Shown here piece by piece: positions 1 through 5,457 of a stretch of 5,457 bases of DNA. The notes below the pieces were generated by a model. That model was not told the DNA's origin. It was given only the letters and a program-made list of their open reading frames with translations, and searched no databases. Every line of letters begins with the position of its first letter. The first letter of the stretch is position 1. The stretch is taken from NCBI GenBank assembly GCA_019310865.1, contig JAFDDL010000289.1, positions 1 to 5,457 on the forward strand. Direction: 5' to 3'. The position numbers and the translations under genes are program-made. Source of the stretch: Deltaproteobacteria bacterium (GTDB taxonomy: Bacteria > Desulfobacterota > Desulfobacteria > Desulfobacterales > JAFDDL01).

Positions 1-90
1 CTGATTATTTACAGGTATATTTACCAAAATATCAATATAAAGTCAATAGAAAAATTTAAAATAAAGCAAAAATTTCAAAAGGTTAATCGA

Positions 91-118
91 TTGCGACTTT
101 TTACGAGTTCATCATAAT
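91..118 (+). promoter_or_regulatory. candidate sigma70-like promoter for the receptor gene
   Basis: TTGCGA (91-96) and CATAAT (113-118) are 16 bases apart. They match the -35 consensus at four of six positions and the -10 consensus at five of six. The -10 overlaps an inverted repeat, ATCA-TAAT-TGAT (111-122), which could be an operator half-site pair. The repeat resembles a Fur box only weakly. In AT-rich DNA such matches arise often by chance, so this is a candidate only. Confidence 0.3.
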
Positions 119-164
119 TGATCGGAAAATAAAAAAAGTTGCTGATTGGTTTTCATCGAACTCC

Positions 165-176
165 GTATAAGTATAC
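165..176. repeat. short perfect inverted repeat GTATA-AG-TATAC
   Basis: Two perfect 5-base arms are separated by two bases, about 135 bases upstream of the receptor start. It could be a regulator binding site or could overlap a second -10 region (TATAAG at 166-171). No good -35 lies at the right distance. A chance origin is quite possible in AT-rich DNA. Confidence 0.25.
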
Positions 177-185
177 AGGCAGGGT

Positions 186-197
186 CAAAAGCTTTTG
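186..197. repeat. 12-base perfect palindrome CAAAAGCTTTTG
   Basis: This is a perfect palindrome in the leader of the receptor gene, downstream of the candidate promoter. It has the symmetry expected of a dimeric regulator site, but I do not recognise the regulator family. It is too short, and lacks the U tract, to be a terminator. Confidence 0.25.
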
Positions 198-300
198 GTA
201 AAAATAACGTAATTGAAAAAACGAAAAAGAGGCTGAAAAAGGAAATTGCCCGTGACCATTTAATAAAAAGACGATAGATTAACCCCACGAGATTTGCATG

Positions 301-306
301 AGGAGA
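301..306 (+). promoter_or_regulatory. ribosome binding site of the receptor gene
   Basis: AGGAGA ends four bases before the ATG at 311. An in-frame TGA at 299-301 lies just upstream, so no longer in-frame start is possible. The next internal methionine (residue 29) lies inside the signal peptide, which fixes 311 as the start. Confidence 0.75.
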
Positions 307-310
307 TATC

Positions 311-2959
311 ATGATCAGAAACGGCAGTGTGTTTACCAAGGAGAAGTATGTCCAGATTTTTCAAAAAACTGTTTTGATTTTGGCGTGCCTTGTTATGTTT
401 TTCAGTACCACCGGCTTTGCCAAAGAAAGCCAGGTTTATTTTGACATCCCGTCCAAACAGATTGGCGACGCGCTGGATGAATTTGTAAAGCAAACCGACC
501 TAAGCCTGCTTTATTCCCTTCAGGAACTTGGAAATGTCAGCTCAAAAACCATCACCGGTCAATATAAACCCAATCAGGCACTCAGCATCATGCTTGAGGG
601 AACGGGGCTTGTATTCGAGCAAACGGGTCAAGAGAGCATCGCCATCCGAAAAGACCACCACCAAGCGCAGGTGGAACCTCAATCCAAGGCCGATGAATCC
701 AAAGCCTCACCTAAAAAAGTGGCACCGATTTCAGCCGCTTCACAAGTCAAAAATACTGACTCAGCCACTGAACCTGACGAAGTGTCGAAACCAAAAGCTA
801 AAAAAGCTGAGGGCGAATACCAAGAGGATTTTCTGCTGGAGGAAATGATCGTTACCGCATCCAAACGCCCTCGAAAGCTACAGGATGTGCCCATTTCGAT
901 CTATGCGCTGACCGGTGAGCAAATTGAAAGAGCCGGCTTCACAAGTATCGAAGATATCGGTGACATGATTGGCGGGTTTGAGATTTTTGATAACGGATTA
1001 GGAGCCCTTCAGATTTCTTCCCGTGGTGTGACAAATCTCGCGGGGGGATGGATCGAATCCACGGCGGCCGTCGGCTATTATCTGGATGAAGTGCCGATTT
1101 CCTCGATTTCAAATGCAATGCCCGGAATCGCGATGTGGGATATGGAGCGCATCGAGGTGCTTCGGGGTCCTCAGGGGACGTTATTCGGCGAAGGCTCAAT
1201 GGCGGGCACGATTCGGGTCATCACCAACAAGCCGGATACTACGAAATATTCGTCTGGGCTGGCAGGCGACATCTCGTCCACCGAAATGGGCGGGATGAGT
1301 TATTCGATGAAAGGTATGTTCAACGCCCCACTGGTTGAAGACAAGCTGGCGTTGCGCGTGGGTGCCAGTTATTCGGATCAGAGTGGATGGATCGATGTTC
1401 CGGATCTCAATCTGGAAGATACAAACGAGATCTCCGAGCTTTCTACCCGTATTGCCGGGCTTTGGACACCCAATGACAAATTGATCGTGGAAGGTTCCTT
1501 TCACTATCAAGACCGAGAGGTAGCGAATAGTCCATATGAGACGACGCGTGGCGTATATAATCCAAAGGAGTTAGTCCCCTTTATCGCGCCGTTAAATGAA
1601 CTTGACCCTATTGAAACAGATTATGCCATTGGCAACCTGACCCTTAACTACGATTTAGGTGTTGCAACCTTAGTGTCCGCGACGTCGTACTATGGATATG
1701 AAAATTACGCTGTTGTTGATGTTACACCTTATGTGCCACTATATTTTGGCTCACTGGTATCCGGAGGGACCAGTATGAGTTCTGAAGATACCACTATTAA
1801 ACTCTGGACCCAGGAACTTCGCCTTGTGTCCAATGGTGATGAGCGGTTGGACTGGACTGTCGGCGTTTTTTATAAGAGCAACTATCGCGAGGCTACGGGT
1901 CTATTTTCTTTTCTTTTGGATGATTTTATGGGGATTCCCGGTTATACAATGGAAGATGCGTATAAACGATACCACGAATCGGATGCGACCTCTTATGCTG
2001 TATTCGTGGATGTCGATTATGAGTTGTACGACAAGATTTCAATAGGGGGCGGTGTGCGTTATTACGTTGATGATCGGGAATTTACTGAAACTCTTCTTGA
2101 GCCATCAATCATCTTCGGTCAGGATCCGAATCTTGTTGGGGTCCCCATAGCTGTATCCGGTGATGATCGTGCCATTACGCCGAAAATCACCCTGAATTGG
2201 AAGCCCAATGACGACGTTCTGGTGTTCGCCAAGATGGCACGCGGTTTCCGGAGCGGTGGCACCAATCTCTCGGCTGTTCAGATGTCCCAATTCCCAATTA
2301 ATAATGACTATAGCGCCGAATCACTATTGTCTTATGAGGCCGGTGTGAAGACCAATATTTTCGGCCATCTTACTGTAAATGCCTATATCTATTACAATGA
2401 TTGGGTGGATTTGCAGCTCCAGTTTCTCACACCGGATGCTTATATTTTTAGAGATAATGCGGGGTCGGCGCGTTCATTCGGCAGCGAGCTCGAGGTGTTT
2501 GCGGCCCTTCCAGTTGATGGCTGGACGGTAAATTTGAGTACGTCCTATATCAATGCAGAGATTGCCGAAAATGTCGTCAACTCTCTCGACCAAGTCCTTG
2601 CTGAGAAAGGCAATACCATTCCCTTTGCACCAAAGTGGAAATTCAGCATCGAAACAGATTATTATAAACCGCTGTCAGACAAGCTTTTTGGTGTAATTCA
2701 CGCTTCGTATAGCTATCGGACGGAAACATATTCTGATCCCGAGAATTCAGAGAATCAGAAGAACGATCCCTATGATCAGGTCAGCGCAAGCATTGGTGTT
2801 GAAGGTCCATCTTGGAGTGTCCAGCTGTACGGCAAAAATCTGTTTGATAATGATGATACAATTATGAAAATCAACAAGTTTGCGTCGATCACATCCCTGG
2901 TTTATAACAACTATGTGACTCCGCGAACCATCGGATTGCGGTTCACCGCCAAGTTCTGA
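311..2959 (+). CDS. TonB-dependent outer-membrane receptor with N-terminal STN domain
   Basis: This is an 882-residue outer-membrane active transporter that would import a substrate using TonB-ExbB-ExbD energy. Residues 1-37 form a Sec signal peptide, with a likely cut after GFA. Residues about 42-113 are an STN (secretin/TonB short N-terminal) domain, which includes FDIPSKQIGDALDEF and a final IAIRK strand. Residues 114-175 are a Lys/Pro/Ala/Glu-rich linker. A TonB-box-like EEMIVTAS lies at 177-184 and the plug at about 188-308, with DVPISI, SRGV, YLDEVPIS and RGPQGTLFGEGSMAGT. The remainder is an aromatic-rich 22-strand barrel type ending in the expected C-terminal Phe. The length is normal for an STN-bearing receptor and the frame is intact. 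STN receptors of the FecA/FpvA type signal to a FecR-like anti-sigma factor, but no such partner lies in this window. The substrate cannot be told from sequence. The plug style is that of the large 'iron complex receptor' group, which also takes up non-iron substrates. Confidence 0.95.
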   Translation: MIRNGSVFTKEKYVQIFQKTVLILACLVMFFSTTGFAKESQVYFDIPSKQIGDALDEFVKQTDLSLLYSLQELGNVSSKTITGQYKPNQALSIMLEGTGLVFEQTGQESIAIRKDHHQAQVEPQSKADESKASPKKVAPISAASQVKNTDSATEPDEVSKPKAKKAEGEYQEDFLLEEMIVTASKRPRKLQDVPISIYALTGEQIERAGFTSIEDIGDMIGGFEIFDNGLGALQISSRGVTNLAGGWIESTAAVGYYLDEVPISSISNAMPGIAMWDMERIEVLRGPQGTLFGEGSMAGTIRVITNKPDTTKYSSGLAGDISSTEMGGMSYSMKGMFNAPLVEDKLALRVGASYSDQSGWIDVPDLNLEDTNEISELSTRIAGLWTPNDKLIVEGSFHYQDREVANSPYETTRGVYNPKELVPFIAPLNELDPIETDYAIGNLTLNYDLGVATLVSATSYYGYENYAVVDVTPYVPLYFGSLVSGGTSMSSEDTTIKLWTQELRLVSNGDERLDWTVGVFYKSNYREATGLFSFLLDDFMGIPGYTMEDAYKRYHESDATSYAVFVDVDYELYDKISIGGGVRYYVDDREFTETLLEPSIIFGQDPNLVGVPIAVSGDDRAITPKITLNWKPNDDVLVFAKMARGFRSGGTNLSAVQMSQFPINNDYSAESLLSYEAGVKTNIFGHLTVNAYIYYNDWVDLQLQFLTPDAYIFRDNAGSARSFGSELEVFAALPVDGWTVNLSTSYINAEIAENVVNSLDQVLAEKGNTIPFAPKWKFSIETDYYKPLSDKLFGVIHASYSYRTETYSDPENSENQKNDPYDQVSASIGVEGPSWSVQLYGKNLFDNDDTIMKINKFASITSLVYNNYVTPRTIGLRFTAKF

Positions 2960-2996
2960 TCCCGTTTATATGCCGGGAGGAGAATAATTAATGTAA
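2960..2996 (+). promoter_or_regulatory. hairpin over a strong Shine-Dalgarno followed by ATG-TAA
   Basis: Immediately after the receptor stop, TCCCG (2960-2964) can pair with CGGGA (2974-2978). The right arm overlaps a strong Shine-Dalgarno, GGGAGGAG (2975-2982). Eight bases later comes ATG (2991-2993), followed at once by TAA (2994-2996). After that TAA the same frame stays open for about 25 codons and closes in the left end of the insertion sequence. It may be a minimal start-stop element, the remains of a small gene killed by a nonsense change, or chance. There is no U tract, so it is not a convincing terminator. Confidence 0.3.
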
Positions 2997-3070
2997 CAAA
3001 GTAGAACTAAAGATGTTTTGTTGGTAAGGAATAGAATTAGCACAAGTGTCGAAAATGTATCGGGCCCTAT

Positions 3071-3087
3071 TACTTAAATGTTAAGTG
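3071..3087 (+). repeat. left terminal inverted repeat of the insertion sequence
   Basis: TACTTAAATGTTAAGTG matches the reverse complement of 4044-4060 at 15 of 17 positions without gaps. It is preceded by GGGCCCTAT (3062-3070). The repeat lies just beyond the transposase stop codon (3096-3098, - strand). Confidence 0.75.
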
Positions 3088-3095
3088 TAAAGCAT

Positions 3096-4053
3096 CTAAA
3101 AACCCTGTAACCCGCATAACACAAGGTCTTTACTGCGACTACCACCATTGAGAGCCTTCTGGATATGGACTTTTAATCGTTGTGCCCCTTTAACCTGTGT
3201 CAGAAGCTGGTTCACAGCGGTCAACCCCTTGTTCTCAATGAGCTTGTTGATCATTAATTGTTTTTCCGCCATTGATTTCATTCCTGCCGGGTATCCCGGT
3301 GGAGACGAATTCAAAAGAATGTAAGCACAATAAACCCAGTGAACATGAGATACTATGGAGTTGAACCACTTTGCCGAAACTTCTTCAAACCCCAGAAACA
3401 TTTTTATTTCTTTATGAAAAATTTCTATTGCCCATCGAAGCCGGTAACCAATAACGATTTGTCTCGGTGTTGCCTTCAAATCATTGCATGCGAGGTGTTT
3501 TCTTTTTCCTTTATTGGATTTTGTTTTAAATTGCGAACAAATCAGTTGAGCTTTTCCGAAGTTCTTAAGATAGCCTGTGATCTGTCTAACGCGGAATTCC
3601 ATCCACTTCTTTTGTCCACTATTCTTTGGTGCTCGAATAGTTTTCCACCCGATTTTGCGATTATTTTTGAAGGTTGCGGTTACTGATTTCCAGTCTTCTG
3701 TTTTTTTTGTAGTGTTATATGCTTTTTCAGTTTTAACGCCTCGTGTTGATTTTAAAGCTATGATGAAATTCCAGTTCTTGTCGGCTATTGTTTTTTGTAT
3801 TTTTTGATCATCATAACCGCTGTCAGCGAGGACAACAACTTTTTTAGGTGCATGTGGTCCGATATATTCTTCAAGAGATAACTGCCTAAGATATTTGGCT
3901 AACCAACCAGCGTTGCTTAAAATTGCGTGTATACGCACAGGGAGGCCTTTTTTTTGTTAATGCCTTGGGAATCAGGCTTTTACAAACGCCTCTCCCTTTA
4001 AATACCGAATTGATAATAGTTTGCAGAGATTTGGAGCAAACTTCATTTAGCAT
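3096..4053 (-). pseudogene. IS4-family (DDE/YREK) transposase, frameshifted and probably internally deleted
   Basis: The intact 3' part (GTG at 3938 to TAG at 3096, 280 codons) holds a second-Asp motif, VVVLADSGYD (D39). It also has a perfect YREK signature, Y165-(2)-R168-(3)-E172-(6)-K179, which defines IS4-family DDE transposases and carries the catalytic Glu. The 5' part is in another frame. An ATG at 4053-4051 opens MLNEVCSKSLQTIINSV, continues to KSLIPKALTKK, and meets an A8 tract (3955-3948, - strand). The downstream frame enters after it as KKGLPVRIHAIL, with a TAA just upstream. Removing one A joins both parts into about 318 codons. The family is usually about 400 residues or more and has its first catalytic Asp about 80-100 residues before the second. 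No such Asp block is present here, so an internal deletion is likely. The protein should be inactive even if the frameshift were bypassed. Confidence 0.8.
3948..3955 (-). other. A8 homopolymer at the transposase frame change
   Basis: Eight consecutive A residues on the - strand mark the point where the upstream reading frame (LTKK) passes to the downstream frame (KKGLPV). The required change is +1 (or -2), equivalent to an A7 tract in the parent. A run of this length is prone to slippage, so the cause could be a mutation, a sequencing error, or transcript slippage used by the element. Confidence 0.55.
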
Positions 4054-4060
4054 TTAAGTA
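4044..4060 (-). repeat. right terminal inverted repeat of the insertion sequence
   Basis: Read on the - strand it is TACTTAAATGCTAAATG, a 15/17 match to the left end. It overlaps the likely original transposase start codon (ATG at 4053-4051), so the gene begins inside the repeat. GGGCCC follows on the + strand at 4065-4070. Confidence 0.75.
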
Positions 4061-4104
4061 TTATGGGCCCCATTATGAAAACTATATGAAAGGACTGTTG
4101 GCCA

Positions 4105-5334
4105 ATGGAAATAATCAGACGCATCTGCCAACGAGCACTGCTTGTATTCATCTTCATGGGTATCAACGCAGCAGCATGTACCGCTGTTCGAGGCACCGTC
4201 AACGGAAAAGTGACTGGAATATCGGATGATCCTCTGGTTCGTGCGGTGGTGTATGTCTCTGGAACTTCGGATCAGACCGTTACAGACGAGACTGGTCGAT
4301 TCAGCATCAATATCCCGACCAACCGAAAGGAGATACTGATTCAGTCTCTGGGATATCAGGAAATTGCAGTGCAGTTGGGTGACGATCGGAACACAGTTGA
4401 GGTTGAACTCAAACCATTGTGGAAGCGCGAATGGCTGCTGGCAATGGCGAGTCAGAAAGCCGATCCTGATTTCGAGGTTAATATTGACTCACAGACCTTC
4501 CCGCCAGGCGAGGGCCCGATAATCACTGTTGATGAGGGCCATCACAATTTCCACACGGCTGCGGAACGCTACAGCCATTTTGCCGATATTCTGAAAAAGG
4601 ATGGTTATGTTGTGGCGCGATCCGGGAAGGCTTTTACAGCGGAAAATCTGGACGGCGTCGAGATATTGGTAGTGGCCACACCTTTAAACGGCATGGAGAC
4701 TGGAACGCTGCCAGCCCAATCAGCCTTCAAAGATGAGGAAATCACCCAATTGCGTGACTGGGTTCATCAGGGTGGTTCCCTATTCCTGGTCAGTGATCAC
4801 ATGCCGATACCGGGCGCATTTGAGAACCTTTTGCAAGCATTTGGCGTACGCGCGCTGAACGGTGTCGCGTTATCATCCGATACCCTAGCAACCCTGACGG
4901 ATAGTACAATAATCTTCCGACGCAGCGACGGTTCGCTACGACCACACCTGCTGATAGATGGACTGAATTCATCCGAGCGGATTAATTCCGTGGCCTCTCA
5001 AGGAGGGTGTGCATTCCAGGTCGGTGAGGATTTTCAACCCCTTTTTGTGCTGCCTGACAATGTCGTATCGTTGCAGTGGGAAAAGTGGTTTTGTGAAAAC
5101 TACGAAAACTGTTTTGGTCCGGATGTCCCACGCATCCCGGTCGGAGGGTGGTTGCAGGCCGCAGTAGGAAAAATCGGTAAAGGCCGCGTAGCCATTATGG
5201 GTGAAGCGGGAATGTTTGCGGCTCAGATTCGCGGAAAGAATCAACATAAGAGTGGGCTGAGCGATCCAAGATTAGCGGAAAATCCGCAGTTCATATTGAA
5301 TGTTATGCACTGGCTCAGCGGACAGATTGACTGA
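4105..5334 (+). CDS. exported protein with carboxypeptidase-regulatory-like and DUF4350/GATase-like domains
   Basis: This 409-residue protein is probably envelope-located. Residues 1-25 form a signal peptide (RR, then hydrophobic LLVFIFMGI) ending AAAC. C25 is a possible lipidation site with a weak lipobox, since Ala replaces the usual Leu at -3. Residues about 31-103 form a carboxypeptidase-regulatory-like beta-sandwich, seen in VNGKVTGISDDPLVRAVVYV, TDETGRFSI and SLGYQEIAVQL. Residues about 137-408 resemble the DUF4350/class-I amidotransferase-like fold: VDEGHHNFHTA, a helix with ADILKKDGYVV, the strand VEILVVATPL, LRDWVHQGGSLFLVSDHMP, GRVAIMGEAGMF and NPQFILNVMHWLSG. No amidotransferase nucleophile cysteine is evident at the elbow after VEILVVA, so a binding role or a different chemistry is likely. 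The start is fixed by an in-frame TGA at 4087-4089. AAAGGA at 4089-4094 is a modest ribosome binding site, 10 bases from the ATG. The gene follows the receptor on the same strand, split from it by the insertion sequence, so a joint role in uptake is plausible but unproven. Confidence 0.85.
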   Translation: MEIIRRICQRALLVFIFMGINAAACTAVRGTVNGKVTGISDDPLVRAVVYVSGTSDQTVTDETGRFSINIPTNRKEILIQSLGYQEIAVQLGDDRNTVEVELKPLWKREWLLAMASQKADPDFEVNIDSQTFPPGEGPIITVDEGHHNFHTAAERYSHFADILKKDGYVVARSGKAFTAENLDGVEILVVATPLNGMETGTLPAQSAFKDEEITQLRDWVHQGGSLFLVSDHMPIPGAFENLLQAFGVRALNGVALSSDTLATLTDSTIIFRRSDGSLRPHLLIDGLNSSERINSVASQGGCAFQVGEDFQPLFVLPDNVVSLQWEKWFCENYENCFGPDVPRIPVGGWLQAAVGKIGKGRVAIMGEAGMFAAQIRGKNQHKSGLSDPRLAENPQFILNVMHWLSGQID

Positions 5335-5343
5335 ACCGCCAAA

Positions 5344-5356
5344 ACGGGATGCCCGT
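5344..5356 (+). other. small hairpin ACGGG-ATG-CCCGT after the exported protein gene
   Basis: Perfect 5-base arms enclose a 3-base loop, starting ten bases after the stop codon. No U-rich tract follows, so an intrinsic terminator is not supported. It may be a weak RNA stem in the space between two genes. Confidence 0.25.
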
Positions 5357-5428
5357 CATAAACCGGCAGTGCATCAAATACGGTGGCTGTCTCTAAAAAC
5401 AAATTCAAAATGGAGGTATAGTATCCAC

Positions 5429-5457
5429 ATGCCCAACAATTCAAATCAACCACTAAC
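5429..5457 (+). CDS. possible 5' end of a downstream gene, cut by the window edge
   Basis: A good Shine-Dalgarno, TGGAGGT (5411-5417), is followed by an ATG at 5429, 12 bases after GGAGG. The ATG opens a frame reading MPNNSNQPL up to the window end with no stop. Only nine full codons are visible, so no product can be proposed. The same strand and a gap of about 94 bases from the previous stop would suit a continuing gene cluster. The spacing to the Shine-Dalgarno is slightly long, so the call is tentative. Confidence 0.4.

Larger units (their letters stand above)
1..310. other. AT-rich non-coding leader upstream of the receptor gene
   Basis: This 310-base stretch is strongly AT-rich, and the + strand has frequent stops in all frames, so I see no gene in it. 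The - strand open frames that cross it are low-complexity and overlap the receptor start, so they look like chance. It holds one candidate sigma70-like promoter (91-118), two short perfect inverted repeats (165-176 and 186-197) and the receptor's ribosome binding site. I see no cobalamin, TPP or other recognisable riboswitch core, although a leader of roughly 180 bases would follow from the candidate promoter. It most likely holds the control region of the receptor gene. Confidence 0.6.
3062..4070 (-). mobile_element. decayed IS4-family insertion sequence, about 1.0 kb
   Basis: A transposase remnant on the - strand is bracketed by matching ends. Both ends have the order GGGCCC, a 5-6 base spacer, then a 17-base inverted repeat starting TACTTAAATG. 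The outer limit is uncertain. If GGGCCC belongs to the element, it spans about 3062-4070 and the two ends differ by one indel. If GGGCCC belongs to the target, the element spans 3071-4060, flanked by imperfect direct copies GGGCCCTAT and GGGCCCCAT. That second reading agrees with the 9-13 base target duplications of several IS4-family members. It sits between two same-strand genes and disrupts no recognisable large gene. At about 1 kb it is shorter than a usual IS4-family element (about 1.3-1.5 kb), which fits an internal deletion. Confidence 0.8.

Noticed and set aside
241..270. ECF (FecI-like) promoter starting at GGAAAT
   Set aside because: GGAAAT alone is suggestive for an STN-type receptor, but no convincing matching -10 element follows at the right spacing.
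1..310. Cobalamin or other riboswitch upstream of the TonB receptor
   Set aside because: Such elements are common before this receptor type, but I see no conserved core such as the B12 box, and the region is AT-rich with only short stems.
112..493. - strand open frames across the leader and the start of the receptor gene
   Set aside because: Their products look like translations of AT-rich DNA and the antisense of the receptor. They overlap a clear receptor start with a good ribosome binding site.
2960..2982. Intrinsic terminator after the receptor gene
   Set aside because: The stem has only five pairs and is followed by a purine-rich ribosome binding site, not a U tract.
3339..3807. Two + strand open frames inside the insertion sequence
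   Set aside because: They lie opposite the transposase reading frame, are low-complexity Phe/Cys-rich products and have no recognisable domain. They are shadows of the transposase.
4021..4104. Outward promoter from the insertion sequence driving the downstream gene
   Set aside because: TATTAT (4059-4064) resembles a -10, but the best -35-like sequence (TTGGAG, 4031-4036) is 22 bases away, too far for a standard promoter.
4105..5334. Active glutamine amidotransferase or SusD-like lipoprotein
   Set aside because: The fold-like strand order suggests the amidotransferase superfamily, but no nucleophile cysteine is seen at the expected elbow, and nothing resembles the helical repeats of SusD.
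1..5457. CRISPR array, tRNA, rRNA or other RNA gene
   Set aside because: I saw no regularly spaced direct repeats and no cloverleaf or rRNA-like conserved segments on either strand.

Overview
The window carries two intact genes on the + strand, a decayed insertion sequence between them on the - strand, and the probable first codons of a fourth gene at the right edge. The outer-membrane TonB-dependent receptor shows a Gram-negative bacterium. An STN-type receptor, a carboxypeptidase-regulatory-like domain protein and an IS4-type element together would fit a marine or sediment Desulfobacterota/Deltaproteobacteria-like or other proteobacterial genome. That placement is inference only, because no marker gene is present.

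Layout. Bases 1-310 are AT-rich and non-coding, with one candidate promoter and two short palindromes ahead of a good ribosome binding site. Bases 311-2959 encode an 882-residue TonB-dependent receptor with a signal peptide, an STN signalling domain, a charged linker, a TonB box, a plug and a C-terminal barrel. Just after it (2960-2996) is a small hairpin whose right arm overlaps a strong Shine-Dalgarno sequence, followed by ATG and at once TAA. From about 3062 to 4070 lies an IS4-family insertion sequence, read on the - strand. Its ends carry near-identical inverted repeats. Its transposase is broken by a one-base change in an A8 tract and appears to lack the region with the first catalytic aspartate. 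Bases 4105-5334 encode a 409-residue exported protein, possibly a lipoprotein, with a carboxypeptidase-regulatory-like beta-sandwich followed by a class-I-glutamine-amidotransferase-like (DUF4350-like) domain. A Shine-Dalgarno and ATG at 5412-5431 suggest another gene running out of the window.

How the genes may work together. Without the insertion sequence, the receptor and the exported protein would be about 125-136 bp apart on the same strand, so they were probably neighbours in one locus and perhaps one transcript. The receptor should bring an unidentified substrate (a metal chelate, a cofactor or an oligomeric nutrient) through the outer membrane using TonB energy, and its STN domain could signal substrate binding to an anti-sigma partner not seen here. 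The second protein could bind or process the same substrate at the envelope. The insertion sequence now separates the two and may have changed expression of the downstream gene. No CRISPR array, RNA gene or known defence system was found. The most novel aspects are the receptor/DUF4350-like pairing and the start-stop element after the receptor.
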